NCBI RefSeq assembly: GCF_003173575.1
Contig: NZ_QGNY01000002.1
Location: 682,001-746,000, forward strand
Direction of reading: 5' to 3'
DNA length: 64,000 nucleotides
From: Pedobacter paludis
GTDB taxonomy: Bacteria > Bacteroidota > Bacteroidia > Sphingobacteriales > Sphingobacteriaceae
This document shows positions 17,331 to 26,920 of the stretch, in pieces (within the stretch, counting starts at the first letter, position 1; the number at the start of each line of letters is the position of its first letter). The notes beneath the pieces were generated by a model. It had not been told where the DNA came from. It ran no database searches and saw only the letters and a program-made list of their open reading frames with translations. The position numbers and the translations under genes are program-made.

Positions 17331-17870
17331 ATGAGTAAAGATAAGTTGCTAGTAAAAATACCTGCTGAAATTATCCTCAACAAAATAATAGAAATAAGGG
17401 ATAAAAAGGTAATGGTTGATAGCGACTTAGCTGAACTTTATGGTGTAACTACGAAAAGATTAAATGAACAAGTAAAACGAAATATAAAGCGCTTTCCAGT
17501 CGATTTTATGTTTCAAGTTACAAAAGAGGAGAAAGAAGATTTAATTCTGCAGTTTGAGCACTTAAATAAATTAAAGTTTTCTTCAGCCTTACCTTATGCT
17601 TTTACAGAGCATGGAGCTGTAATGTTAGCAAGTGTATTAAATAGTGAAAAAGCAATAGAAGTAAATATTCAAATTGTAAGGGTATTTACTGAGATTAGAG
17701 AATTATTATCATCAAACCTTAATTTAAGACTAGAAGTTGAAAAGATTAAAAAGAAAGTAGATAATCAAGATAAAAATATTGAAGTTATATTTAGATATTT
17801 TGATGAGCTATTAGAGCAGAAAGCACAGCCAAGGAAAGAAATTGGTTACAAAATCTCGAAAGAGAAATAA
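17331..17870 (+). CDS. ORF6N/KilA-type DNA-binding domain protein inserted in the nuo operon
   Basis: 179 residues. The N-terminal part reads EIRDKKVMVDSDLAELYGV then RLNEQVKRNIKRFP and LPYAFTEHGAVMLASVLNSE, the ORF6N domain found in phage and mobile-element proteins. The C-terminus (about 120-179) is a Lys/Glu-rich helical tail that may dimerise. It has no connection with respiration and sits between nuoF and nuoG, flanked upstream by two palindromes and downstream by half of a dispersed repeat. Base composition is more AT-rich than the nuo genes. It is probably a selfish or regulatory passenger. Confidence 0.88.
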   Translation: MSKDKLLVKIPAEIILNKIIEIRDKKVMVDSDLAELYGVTTKRLNEQVKRNIKRFPVDFMFQVTKEEKEDLILQFEHLNKLKFSSALPYAFTEHGAVMLASVLNSEKAIEVNIQIVRVFTEIRELLSSNLNLRLEVEKIKKKVDNQDKNIEVIFRYFDELLEQKAQPRKEIGYKISKEK

Positions 17871-17882
17871 ACTATAAAAAGA

Positions 17883-17907
17883 GATTGCTTCGTGCCTCGC
17901 AATGACG
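17883..17907. repeat. Half-element of dispersed palindromic repeat family A
   Basis: The 25-nt arm begins GATTGCTTCGTGCCTCGCAA and continues TGACG. It matches the right arm of the full elements at 37596-37685 and 45123-45205. No left arm lies nearby, so this copy is solitary or decayed. It sits between the ORF6N stop and nuoG. Confidence 0.85.
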
Positions 17908-17942
17908 GCAAAGAGCATAAAAAATAAAGATTATCATTAACC

Positions 17943-18953
17943 ATGAGTGAAAAAGTTAAGGTTACGATAGATGGGATAACAGTAGAGGTTGATAACGGAA
18001 CCACTATCCTAAATGCTGCAAGGCAAATTGGAGGTGATATCGTTCCGCCAGCAATGTGCTATTATTCTAAGTTAGAAGGCAGTGGTGGTAAATGCCGAAC
18101 CTGTATTGTTAAGGTAACAAAAGGCTCTGAAAAAGACCCACGCCCAATGCCAAAATTGGTTGCATCTTGCCGTACAACTGTAATGGATGGAATGGAAGTG
18201 TTGAACATCACTTCACCAGAGGTTTTGGAAGCTCGTGCCGGAGTTGTAGAAATTCTATTAATCAACCACCCGTTAGATTGCCCGGTTTGTGACCAAGCAG
18301 GAGAATGTGACTTGCAAAATTTAGGTTATGAGCATGGCTTACAAAAAACTCGTTACGAGTTCGAACGCCGTACTTTTGATCGTATTGATATAGGTGATAA
18401 AATTCAATTGCACATGAATCGTTGTATTCTGTGCTATCGTTGTGTTTTCACTGCAGATCAGATTACAAATAAACGTGTTCACGGGATTTTAAACCGTGGA
18501 GATCATTCAGAAATTTCTACCTACATCCAAACCGCAGTTGACAATGATTTCTCAGGAAATGTAATTGATGTTTGTCCTGTAGGTGCTTTAACCGATAAAA
18601 CTTTCCGTTTTAAAAACCGCGTTTGGTTTACAAAACCAGTTGATGCGCATCGCAATTGCGATCATGAAAAGTGCAACGGTAAAGTAACACTTTGGTATAA
18701 AGGCGAGGATGTTTTGCGTGTTACGGCTCGTAAAGATCAATTTGGCGAAGTAGAAGAATTTATCTGTAACACTTGTCGTTTTGATAAAAAAGCAACTTCA
18801 GATTGGGTTATTGAGCATCCAACCCACATTGATGATACTTCGGTAATTGCATCAAACCATTACGAAACATTAAAACCTTTGCATGTTATCCAGCCAAATC
18901 AGGCTTTACAAGCAGCAAACGAAATCGAATTACATAAAACAGTTAAATACTAA
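17943..18953 (+). CDS. nuoG: NADH-quinone oxidoreductase subunit G, short form
   Basis: 336 residues, against roughly 700-900 in most bacteria. It retains the ferredoxin-like [2Fe-2S] part (CYYSKLEGSGGKCRTC), the DCPVCDQAGECDLQ region and HMNRCILCYRCV, which ligate clusters N1b, N5 and N4. After that comes a Cys-containing segment NCDHEKCNGKVTLWYKGED. The large molybdopterin-like C-terminal domain is absent. No frameshift is seen: the stop overlaps the nuoH start (TAATG). I believe short NuoG is usual in Bacteroidota. Confidence 0.93.
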   Translation: MSEKVKVTIDGITVEVDNGTTILNAARQIGGDIVPPAMCYYSKLEGSGGKCRTCIVKVTKGSEKDPRPMPKLVASCRTTVMDGMEVLNITSPEVLEARAGVVEILLINHPLDCPVCDQAGECDLQNLGYEHGLQKTRYEFERRTFDRIDIGDKIQLHMNRCILCYRCVFTADQITNKRVHGILNRGDHSEISTYIQTAVDNDFSGNVIDVCPVGALTDKTFRFKNRVWFTKPVDAHRNCDHEKCNGKVTLWYKGEDVLRVTARKDQFGEVEEFICNTCRFDKKATSDWVIEHPTHIDDTSVIASNHYETLKPLHVIQPNQALQAANEIELHKTVKY

Positions 18954-19990
18954 TGGATACAGGTTTTATCATAGAGAAATTTATTCTGGTAGCGGTAATT
19001 TTCGGTATCAGCTTGGTAATTGCCATGTATTCTACATATGCAGAGCGTAAAGTTGCAGCTTATCTACAAGATCGTTTAGGTCCTGATAGAGCTGGTCCCT
19101 TTGGTATTTTGCAACCATTGGCCGATGGATTAAAGATGTTTATGAAGGAAGAAATTATTCCGACAACATCAAGTAAATGGTTATTCATCGCTGGTCCGGG
19201 TTTGGCATTATTGTGTGCATGTATTGGTACTGCTGTTATCCCATGGGGAAGTCCAGTTTTAATTGCAGGTAAAGTTATTCCTTTACAAGTTTCTGATATT
19301 AATGTTGGAGTGTTGTACATCTTTGGTGTTGTTTCGTTAGGTGTTTATGGCGTTATGATTGGTGGTTGGGCATCTAATAATAAGTATTCATTGTTGAGTG
19401 CTATTCGTGCTGCATCGCAAAATATCAGTTATGAAATTGCTATGGGATTATCCATCATCGCATTGCTTTTAATGACCAATACACTAAGCTTAAAAGAAAT
19501 TGTTGTTCAGCAACATGGTTTTAAATGGAACGTTTGGTACCAACCTCTAGGATTTATCATTTTCTTGGTATGCTCTTTTGCTGAAACGAACCGTGCCCCA
19601 TTTGATTTGCCAGAGTGCGAAACGGAATTGATTGGTGGTTATCATACCGAGTATTCATCCATGAAATTAGGTTTTTATCTATTTGCAGAATACATCAACA
19701 TGTTTGTATCATCAGCGGTAATGGCAACATTATATTTCGGTGGTTATAACTATCCAGGTATGGATTGGATTGCGGCACACTGGGGACCAACATGGGCACC
19801 GTTATTTGGTACTGCCATTTTATTTGGTAAAATATTCTTCTTCATCTTTTTCTTCATGTGGGTACGATGGACGATCCCTCGTTTCCGTTATGATCAATTA
19901 ATGAATTTGGGATGGAAAGGTTTAATCCCTTTGGCTATTGCCAATATTATAATAACTGGAGTTGTGATTGCGATTATTGAGAAGTTTTAA
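18953..19990 (+). CDS. nuoH: NADH-quinone oxidoreductase subunit H
   Basis: 345 residues with about eight membrane helices. It connects the membrane and peripheral arms and lines the quinone entry path. Conserved segments are AERKVAAYLQDRLGPDRAGP at about residue 26 and FAETNRAPFDLPECETELI near residue 210, both with the acidic residues implicated in proton coupling. It starts within the nuoG stop and is 2 nt from nuoI. Confidence 0.97.
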   Translation: MDTGFIIEKFILVAVIFGISLVIAMYSTYAERKVAAYLQDRLGPDRAGPFGILQPLADGLKMFMKEEIIPTTSSKWLFIAGPGLALLCACIGTAVIPWGSPVLIAGKVIPLQVSDINVGVLYIFGVVSLGVYGVMIGGWASNNKYSLLSAIRAASQNISYEIAMGLSIIALLLMTNTLSLKEIVVQQHGFKWNVWYQPLGFIIFLVCSFAETNRAPFDLPECETELIGGYHTEYSSMKLGFYLFAEYINMFVSSAVMATLYFGGYNYPGMDWIAAHWGPTWAPLFGTAILFGKIFFFIFFFMWVRWTIPRFRYDQLMNLGWKGLIPLAIANIIITGVVIAIIEKF

Positions 19991-19992
19991 TT

Positions 19993-20496
19993 ATGGAATC
20001 GTTAAGTAATAAGAAAAAGGTACTGGAACAAAAGCCGTTGAGCTTTATGGAAAGAATGTACCTACCTGCAATTATGAAGGGTATGGGTATAACCATCAGC
20101 CACTTATTCAAAAAAGAGGCTACTATACGATATCCAGAAGTAGAACGCGAGTTCTCTACAAATTTTAGAGGCATGCACTCGCTTAAACGCGATGAGAATG
20201 GCAAGGAACGTTGTACGGCTTGTGGTTTGTGTGCTTTATCTTGTCCAGCCGAAGCCATTACCATGATTGCGGCTGAACGTAAGCCAGAAGAAAAAGATTT
20301 GTATCGTGAAGAAAAGTATGCTGCAACTTATGAAATTAATATGTTGCGTTGCATTTTTTGTGGATTGTGTGAGGAGGCTTGCCCTAAAGAAGCGATTTAT
20401 TTAGATGGGCCGATTGTTCCTGCCGATTATTTACGTAAAGATTTTATTTACGGAAAAGATAAATTGGTGGAAGCTCCATTGGAAATGAAAAAATAA
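19993..20496 (+). CDS. nuoI: NADH-quinone oxidoreductase subunit I
   Basis: 167 residues, a ferredoxin-like subunit holding two [4Fe-4S] clusters (N6a, N6b). The two ligand motifs are CTACGLCALSCP (about residue 74) and CIFCGLCEEACP (about residue 120). The N-terminal amphipathic helix would lie on the membrane arm. A family A repeat separates it from nuoJ. Confidence 0.97.
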   Translation: MESLSNKKKVLEQKPLSFMERMYLPAIMKGMGITISHLFKKEATIRYPEVEREFSTNFRGMHSLKRDENGKERCTACGLCALSCPAEAITMIAAERKPEEKDLYREEKYAATYEINMLRCIFCGLCEEACPKEAIYLDGPIVPADYLRKDFIYGKDKLVEAPLEMKK

Positions 20497-20508
20497 CTTT
20501 ACCCAGTG

Positions 20509-20584
20509 CGTCATTGCGAGGAACGAAGCAATCCTAATGCGATAGACTTTAAATAATAAGATTGCTTCATGCCTCGCAATGATG
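20509..20584. repeat. Dispersed palindromic repeat, family A, between nuoI and nuoJ
   Basis: The left arm CGTCATTGCGAGGAACGAAG continuing CAATC (20509-20533) and the right arm GATTGCTTCATGCCTCGCAA continuing TGATG (20560-20584) are inverted copies with a few substitutions, around a 26-nt centre beginning CTAATGC. The transcript would fold into a long hairpin inside the nuo operon. Confidence 0.85.
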
Positions 20585-20606
20585 GGGATTTTAAAATAAC
20601 AAATTA

Positions 20607-21110
20607 ATGAGTACACAAGTATTCTATTTCGTAGCCACATTAAGTATCATCTTTTCGCTGATGGTGATTTTTGCAAAAAATCCAATCCACAGTGTGTTGT
20701 ACTTAATTCTTACCTTCTTTACTTTCACTGTGCATTATGTGCTTTTAAATGCACAGTTTTTGGCAGTTGTAAACTTTATCGTTTACATGGGGGCAATTAT
20801 GGTTTTATTCTTATTCGTTTTAATGCTCCTTAATCTGAATAATGAAACAGAACCATCAAAATCTCCATTGATCAAAATTGTAGGCGTAATTGCAGGGGGT
20901 TGTTTAATGGTAACTTTAATCGGTTCCCTTAAAGCCACAACAATTTCAAGTCCATTAATTTTAAAAAATCCAGGTTTAGGTTTAGTAGAAAACTTGGGTA
21001 AAGAGCTCTTCGGGCCATTTTTATTACCTTTCGAATTATCATCTCTCTTGCTATTGGCTGCAATGGTAGGAGCCGTTTTATTATCTAAAAGAGATGAGGT
21101 AGAAGCATAA
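20607..21110 (+). CDS. nuoJ: NADH-quinone oxidoreductase subunit J
   Basis: 167 residues, five predicted membrane helices. The conserved NPIHSVLYLILTFF and the VYMGAIMVLFLFVLMLL helix (with the pi-bulge region of this family) are visible. It ends LLSKRDEVEA and overlaps the nuoK start (TAATG). Confidence 0.95.
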   Translation: MSTQVFYFVATLSIIFSLMVIFAKNPIHSVLYLILTFFTFTVHYVLLNAQFLAVVNFIVYMGAIMVLFLFVLMLLNLNNETEPSKSPLIKIVGVIAGGCLMVTLIGSLKATTISSPLILKNPGLGLVENLGKELFGPFLLPFELSSLLLLAAMVGAVLLSKRDEVEA

Positions 21111-21439
21111 TGGAAAATTTAACTACACAAATGGCAGGCGTTCCGCTAAATCACTACATCTATTTAAGTGCAATTATTTTCACTATTGGTGTAATTGGCG
21201 TATTAACCCGTAGAAATGCAATCGTAATCTTTATGTCGGTTGAGCTGATGTTAAATGCAGTTAATTTACTTTTAACGGCTTTTTCAGTTCACAGTAATGA
21301 TCCATCAGGACAGGTTTTCGTATTTTTTATTATGGCGCTTGCCGCTGCTGAGGTTGCAGTTGGTTTGGCGATTATCGTAATGGTTTACAGAAATACGAAA
21401 TCGATAGATATTAATGTTTTAAATCGCCTTAAGTGGTAA
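21110..21439 (+). CDS. nuoK: NADH-quinone oxidoreductase subunit K
   Basis: 109 residues with three membrane helices. Conserved acidic residues of the proton path are in IFMSVELMLNAVNL and in AAAEVAVGLAIIV. Length matches the family (about 100). It is coupled to nuoJ and lies 14 nt before nuoL. Confidence 0.96.
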   Translation: MENLTTQMAGVPLNHYIYLSAIIFTIGVIGVLTRRNAIVIFMSVELMLNAVNLLLTAFSVHSNDPSGQVFVFFIMALAAAEVAVGLAIIVMVYRNTKSIDINVLNRLKW

Positions 21440-21453
21440 ATATATAGTAGTAA

Positions 21454-23352
21454 ATGAAAATAGAACAATTGATCTGGTTGGTTCCATTACTTCCTTTTTT
21501 AGGGTTTGTAATTAATGGACTGGGCAGAAAATCTTTATCTAAAGGACTTGTTGGTGTTATCGGAAGCGGAGTAATCTTAGCCTCTTTTATCATCAACCTA
21601 GTTATTTTCTTTAGTTTACAGGGCGATGCACAAAAATCTCACGAAGTATTTTTATTTGATTGGATAAGCGCAGGCACACTGCATATTCCACTGTCGTTTT
21701 TGGTCGATCCATTAAGTTCGATTATGCTTTTGATCATTACTGGGATAGGATTTCTGATCCACTTATATTCTACCAGCTATATGCACGATGATGAAGGTTT
21801 TGGTAAGTTTTTTAGTTACCTAAACTTATTTGTGTTCTTTATGCTTTTATTGGTATTGGGTTCAAACTACATCGTAATGTTTATAGGCTGGGAAGGCGTT
21901 GGTTTGTGTTCATATCTGTTAATCGGGTTTTGGTACACCAACAGCGCTTATGCATCAGCAGCTAAAAAAGCTTTCGTAATGAACCGTATTGGTGATTTAG
22001 GCTTTTTGTTGGGTGTATTCTTATTATTTAATTTCTTCGGAAGCGTTGAATTTTCTAAAATCTTCCCACAGGCTGCCAACATGCTGCCCGGTAATAAAAC
22101 AATCGTTTTAATAACCATTTTGTTGTTTATTGGTGCCTGCGGTAAATCGGCACAGTTGCCATTGTTTACCTGGTTACCAGATGCAATGGCCGGGCCAACT
22201 CCAGTATCAGCATTAATCCACGCAGCAACCATGGTAACGGCGGGTATTTATATGATTGCCCGTTCGAGTGTATTATTCGATCTTGCTCCATTTACGCAAA
22301 ATATCATCGCAATTGTAGGTGCTGCTACTGCATTAATTGCAGCGATCATTGCATTAACACAAACCGATATTAAAAAGGTATTGGCTTATTCTACTGTATC
22401 GCAATTAGGCTATATGTTTTTAGGCTTGGGTGTTGGGGCTTACACGGGATCGTTTTTCCATGTAATTACACATGCATTCTTTAAGGCATTATTATTCTTG
22501 GGCGCTGGATCCGTAATTCATGCCATGCACCACGAACAGGATATGCGCCATATGGGTGGTTTACGCAAAAAACTTCCAGTTACATTTTTTACCATGATGA
22601 TTGGCACCTTGGCGATTGCAGGTTTGCCGCCATTCTCTGGTTTCTTTTCTAAAGATGAAATTCTAGCCAATGCTTTCGAACACAATAAAGTGCTTTGGGC
22701 AATTGGTGTATTTACGGCATTCTTAACAGCTTTCTATATGTTCAGAATGATGTTCCTTACTTTCTCCGGAAAATATAGAGGAACGCATCACGAAGAAAGC
22801 CATGTTCATGAGTCGCCAAAAGCAATGACTATTCCTTTAATTATTTTAGCTGTTTTAGCGGCTATTGGCGGCGCAATTAACGCTCCGGAGATTTTAGGGG
22901 GCAACGATTGGTTGGCACATTGGTTAACTCCAGTTGTAGCACAACATGAATTGGGTTTAGATCATTCAACAGAATTTATGCTCATGGGCATTTCGGTTGG
23001 GGCTGCGGTTATTGCATTAATTTATGCTTATACTAAATATGTAAAAGGAGCGCACGTACCTGTAGCAGATGAAGCACCGCGTTCTGCATTGGCAAAGTTG
23101 TCTTATAACAAATTCTATTTGGATGAGATTTACGACTTCTTAATTACTAAGCCTTTGGATGGCCTTTCCAAATTCTTCTACAGAATTATCGATACTAAAT
23201 TTATTGATGGAATTGTAAATGGATTAGGTTGGAGTACCAATGAAGCGAGTAAGGGCATCCGCTTATTACAAAGTGGAAACGTAGGTTTCTATATATTTAT
23301 GATGGTATTTGGTATCGTCGCATTGTTGTTATATACATTTTTATACATATAA
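21454..23352 (+). CDS. nuoL: NADH-quinone oxidoreductase subunit L
   Basis: 632 residues, the distal antiporter-like subunit with about 16 membrane helices and the long lateral helix near the C-terminus. Key segments are MFIGWEGVGLCSYLLIGFW (Glu and Lys of the proton channel region), TWLPDAMAGPTPVSALIHAA and KKVLAYSTVSQLGYMFLGLG. His-rich loops (HHEESHVHE) occur near residue 450. The C-terminal helix ends FLYI. Confidence 0.97.
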   Translation: MKIEQLIWLVPLLPFLGFVINGLGRKSLSKGLVGVIGSGVILASFIINLVIFFSLQGDAQKSHEVFLFDWISAGTLHIPLSFLVDPLSSIMLLIITGIGFLIHLYSTSYMHDDEGFGKFFSYLNLFVFFMLLLVLGSNYIVMFIGWEGVGLCSYLLIGFWYTNSAYASAAKKAFVMNRIGDLGFLLGVFLLFNFFGSVEFSKIFPQAANMLPGNKTIVLITILLFIGACGKSAQLPLFTWLPDAMAGPTPVSALIHAATMVTAGIYMIARSSVLFDLAPFTQNIIAIVGAATALIAAIIALTQTDIKKVLAYSTVSQLGYMFLGLGVGAYTGSFFHVITHAFFKALLFLGAGSVIHAMHHEQDMRHMGGLRKKLPVTFFTMMIGTLAIAGLPPFSGFFSKDEILANAFEHNKVLWAIGVFTAFLTAFYMFRMMFLTFSGKYRGTHHEESHVHESPKAMTIPLIILAVLAAIGGAINAPEILGGNDWLAHWLTPVVAQHELGLDHSTEFMLMGISVGAAVIALIYAYTKYVKGAHVPVADEAPRSALAKLSYNKFYLDEIYDFLITKPLDGLSKFFYRIIDTKFIDGIVNGLGWSTNEASKGIRLLQSGNVGFYIFMMVFGIVALLLYTFLYI

Positions 23353-23372
23353 AAAGGGTTCAAAATTAAATA

Positions 23373-24830
23373 ATGGAACAACTTTTACTACTTATATTTC
23401 TTCCGCTCATAGGTGCAATAATCACTGCATTTACTGGCAAGTCGGCAAAAATAGCTTCTACTATATTTGCAATAGCTTCTTTAGGCTTGGCTTTGTTCAT
23501 CGCATGCAATTTCATTCCTAATGCGAGCACTCAATTTGAGGCAAACCTACCGTGGATTTCAGATCTGGGCATTCGTTTCCATGCAGGTATAGACGGAATA
23601 AGCACGCTTGTGGTTTTACTTACAAACCTATTGGTGCCAATCATCATCCTATCAAGTTACAAACACGAATATAAAAGTCCTGCCGCGTTTTATGCCCTAA
23701 TCCTTTTTATGCAAAGCGGATTATTGTTGGTATTTACGGCAATGGATGCATTCTTATTTTACATCGGTTGGGAAGCAGCATTAATCCCTATTTATTTTAT
23801 TTGTGCGATTTGGGGCGGAAAAGATCGTATTCGAATCAATATGAAATTTTTCGTTTATACGATAGCCGGTTCATTGTTTATGTTAATGGGGATAATCTAT
23901 TTATATCTTCAAAACCCAGCACATAATTTTGATCTGCAAGCTTTTTACGCCTTAAATTTAAGTGCTGATCAGCAAGGATGGATTTTTTGGGCATTCTTTA
24001 TCGCGTTTGCTATAAAAATGCCAGTTTTCCCTTTTCATACTTGGCAACCCGACACCTATACAGCAGCGCCTACACAAGGAACAATGTTGTTATCGGGTAT
24101 TATGTTAAAAATGGGGATTTATGGTGCAATCAGGTGGTTATTGCCAATTGTGCCTCATGGCGTTCAAGAGTGGGGAAATCTTGCAATCATTTTATCTATT
24201 ATAGGAATTGTTTACGCATCGTTAATTGCATTTACTCAAAAAAACGCAAAACGTTTGGTCGCTTATTCATCCATTGCCCACGTTGGATTAATTTCAGCTG
24301 GTATATTCGCGTTAAACCCACAAGGTATGCAAGGTGCTATGGTGCAAATGTTAAGCCATGGAATTAATGTTGTAGGTTTATTTTACGTTTTAGATATCAT
24401 CTTCTCTCGTGTTAAAACCAATAAGATTGAAGAATTGGGTGGTATTGCCAAAGCTGCTCCACAATTAGCAATCGTTTTCTTAATTATTATTTTGGGAACA
24501 GTAGCCTTGCCAGGAACCAATGGATTTATCGGTGAGTTTTTATTGTTAATGGGCGTTTATAATTATGGTATATGGGCTGCTGCAATTGCAGGATTAACCA
24601 TCATTTTTGGTGCGGTTTATATGCTGAGAATGTACCAAAACGTAATGCTTGGTGAAACGAATAGTTTAACCATCACCTTTACAGATATTAAAGGAACCGA
24701 GAAATTGGTACTCTATACCATTTGCGTGTTAATTATAGTTTTGGGCATATATCCAAAACCATTATTGCACTTAACAGAGGCATCTGTACAACATTTATTA
24801 GAACAGGTAAATCAAAAATTAAAACAGTAA
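23373..24830 (+). CDS. nuoM: NADH-quinone oxidoreductase subunit M
   Basis: 485 residues, a 14-helix antiporter-like subunit. FYIGWEAALIPIYFICAIWG carries the conserved Glu, and FHTWQPDTYTAAPTQGTMLL and KRLVAYSSIAHVGLISAGIF are family signatures. It follows nuoL by 20 nt and precedes nuoN by 8 nt. Confidence 0.97.
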   Translation: MEQLLLLIFLPLIGAIITAFTGKSAKIASTIFAIASLGLALFIACNFIPNASTQFEANLPWISDLGIRFHAGIDGISTLVVLLTNLLVPIIILSSYKHEYKSPAAFYALILFMQSGLLLVFTAMDAFLFYIGWEAALIPIYFICAIWGGKDRIRINMKFFVYTIAGSLFMLMGIIYLYLQNPAHNFDLQAFYALNLSADQQGWIFWAFFIAFAIKMPVFPFHTWQPDTYTAAPTQGTMLLSGIMLKMGIYGAIRWLLPIVPHGVQEWGNLAIILSIIGIVYASLIAFTQKNAKRLVAYSSIAHVGLISAGIFALNPQGMQGAMVQMLSHGINVVGLFYVLDIIFSRVKTNKIEELGGIAKAAPQLAIVFLIIILGTVALPGTNGFIGEFLLLMGVYNYGIWAAAIAGLTIIFGAVYMLRMYQNVMLGETNSLTITFTDIKGTEKLVLYTICVLIIVLGIYPKPLLHLTEASVQHLLEQVNQKLKQ

Positions 24831-24838
24831 CATAAGCA

Positions 24839-26212
24839 ATGAATATTATTATAACGATTAGTATAACAGCTTTTTTGGTGCTTTATGCAGGTTTGTTTAA
24901 AGCAAATAAGGCATTATTACCGCTTACAGTTGTTGGCTTACTTACTGCACTAGGATTTACATTTTGCGCATGGAATGGTAATGCTGTTCATTACGGAATG
25001 ATGCAGACAGATAATTTTGCTTTGGCATTTTCTGCTGTTTGTATCGTTGGCACGTTACTGATTTTTCTACTTACCCAAAACTATTTTCATTCAAAGAGTG
25101 ATAACATAGCAGAATACTATACGCTAATTCTTTTCGCCCTTGCGGGGATGATTATGATGGTGTCTTACAAAAACATGGCTATGCTTTTTGTAGGGCTAGA
25201 AATTATGTCTGTAAGTTTATATATTCTCGCTGGGATCCGTAAAAAGGATTTTGCCAGTAACGAGGCTTCATTAAAATATTTTTTAATGGGTGCTTTTTCT
25301 ACAGGCTTCCTATTGTTTGGAATAACATTAATTTATGGTGCTACAGGCTCATTCGATTTAGATAAAATTCAAGCTTATTTGGTTTCGAATCCACAAGCGG
25401 TTTCGCCAATTTTTTATCCAGGTGTTATTTTAATGATGATTGGATTGAGCTTTAAAGTCGGGGCGGCGCCTTTCCACTTTTGGACACCTGATGTATACGA
25501 AGGTTCGCCATCCTTAATCACCACCTTTATGAGTACTGTTGTTAAAACAGCAGGCTTTGCAGCTTTTCTACGATTATTTGCTGGTGCATTTGCCCCACTT
25601 CATGATTTTTGGGTTGTTCCATTAATCGTAATCGTTTGTTTAACGCTGTTTATTGGTAACGTTACTGCTTTATTTCAAAAGAATTTTAAGCGTATGTTAG
25701 CTTACTCCAGTATTTCTCACGCAGGATATTTATTATTCTCGCTTATTGTATTAAGTAAGAATTCTGAAAACAATGTTTTGGTTTATGCAACAGCATATAC
25801 TTTTGCTTCTATCATTGCTTTTGCTGTATTAATATTAGTTAAACAAAAAACAGGGAGCGACAACTTTGAAAGCTTTAATGGACTAGGTAAAAAAAATCCA
25901 CTAGTTGCTTTATCCTTAACTATAGCAATGTTATCTCTTGCCGGCATTCCATTAACAGCAGGCTTCATTGGTAAATATGTAATGTTTTTAAATGTAATGG
26001 GAGAGTATCAAACGCTCTTGGTTGCCTTCGCAATTTTAAATGCTTTAGTAGGTTTCTATTACTATTTTAAAGTTATTGTTGCCATGTGGTTTAAAGATGG
26101 AGCTGAAGTAGAGCTTTCTGCACCAGCACAATACAAGGTTGTTTTACTGGTATCCGTAGTAATCACAATAGTTTTAGGTATTTATCCTGCAATTATTTTA
26201 AACCTGATATAG
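24839..26212 (+). CDS. nuoN: NADH-quinone oxidoreductase subunit N
   Basis: 457 residues, the third antiporter-like membrane subunit. FVGLEIMSVSLYILAGIRKK, FHFWTPDVYEGSPSLITTFM and KRMLAYSSISHAGYLLFSLI are recognisable. It is the last gene of the complex I operon, so all fourteen subunits A-N are present in canonical order. Confidence 0.97.
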   Translation: MNIIITISITAFLVLYAGLFKANKALLPLTVVGLLTALGFTFCAWNGNAVHYGMMQTDNFALAFSAVCIVGTLLIFLLTQNYFHSKSDNIAEYYTLILFALAGMIMMVSYKNMAMLFVGLEIMSVSLYILAGIRKKDFASNEASLKYFLMGAFSTGFLLFGITLIYGATGSFDLDKIQAYLVSNPQAVSPIFYPGVILMMIGLSFKVGAAPFHFWTPDVYEGSPSLITTFMSTVVKTAGFAAFLRLFAGAFAPLHDFWVVPLIVIVCLTLFIGNVTALFQKNFKRMLAYSSISHAGYLLFSLIVLSKNSENNVLVYATAYTFASIIAFAVLILVKQKTGSDNFESFNGLGKKNPLVALSLTIAMLSLAGIPLTAGFIGKYVMFLNVMGEYQTLLVAFAILNALVGFYYYFKVIVAMWFKDGAEVELSAPAQYKVVLLVSVVITIVLGIYPAIILNLI

Positions 26213-26259
26213 GTATGCAGTTGTTTAATAATTATTTGTAGTTTTACGAATAATTGAAT

Positions 26260-26913
26260 ATGCACGATTTTTGGAATAACCTGCATCAGCTAATTGATCC
26301 CGAAAAATTATTGAGGGAGGGCGGTTTCTATCTCGTGATGTTTGTAATCTATGCAGAAACGGGCCTGTTCTTTGGCTTCTTTCTTCCCGGTGATTATTTA
26401 TTGTTTTTAGCGGGAATGTTTGTAGCAACTGGTAAGCTCGATGTTAATATTGCTGTGCTTCTTGCCGGATTATGTATAGCTGCAATAATGGGCAACTTTA
26501 CTGGATATTGGTTTGGACGCAAAACAGGACCGGTATTGTACACCAGAAAAGACAGTTTCTTCTTTAAAAAGAAATATTTAAAGGCAGCAGAAGAATATTA
26601 TAACAAACAAGGTGCATTTGCACTTATTATGGGAAGATTTGTTCCGATTGTTAGAACTTTTGCACCGATTTTTGCTGGTGTAGTTAAATTAGATGTTAAA
26701 AGATTCGCTTTTTACAACATTGTTGGAGGCGTTTTATGGATCACATCATTAACCTTGCTAGGATATTTCTTAGGCAAACGATTTGAAAAACAAATTAACG
26801 ATTATTTATTATATATTATTATTGGGTTTATCTTTATAACAACTATTCCATTATTAATTACCTTTGTAAAAAGAAAAGTAGTGAAAAGTCCGGAAGAGGA
26901 TAAACAGATTTAA
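26260..26913 (+). CDS. DedA/SNARE-associated family membrane protein
   Basis: 217 residues from the ATG at 26260 (a TTG two codons earlier is in frame). Several membrane helices; signatures [20 protein letters not shown] near the N-terminus and [17 protein letters not shown] with the conserved Arg pair near residue 130. DedA proteins are linked to recycling of the undecaprenyl-phosphate or phospholipid carriers across the inner membrane. It lies 47 nt after nuoN and 7 nt before the pyrophosphatase gene. Confidence 0.9.
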   Translation: MHDFWNNLHQLIDPEKLLREGGFYLVMFVIYAETGLFFGFFLPGDYLLFLAGMFVATGKLDVNIAVLLAGLCIAAIMGNFTGYWFGRKTGPVLYTRKDSFFFKKKYLKAAEEYYNKQGAFALIMGRFVPIVRTFAPIFAGVVKLDVKRFAFYNIVGGVLWITSLTLLGYFLGKRFEKQINDYLLYIIIGFIFITTIPLLITFVKRKVVKSPEEDKQI

Positions 26914-26920
26914 ATTAAAA

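Noticed and set aside
18900..18953. Frameshift or pseudogene explanation for the short NuoG
   Set aside because: The stop codon overlaps the nuoH start in the operon's usual TAATG arrangement and no remaining homologous sequence follows it.
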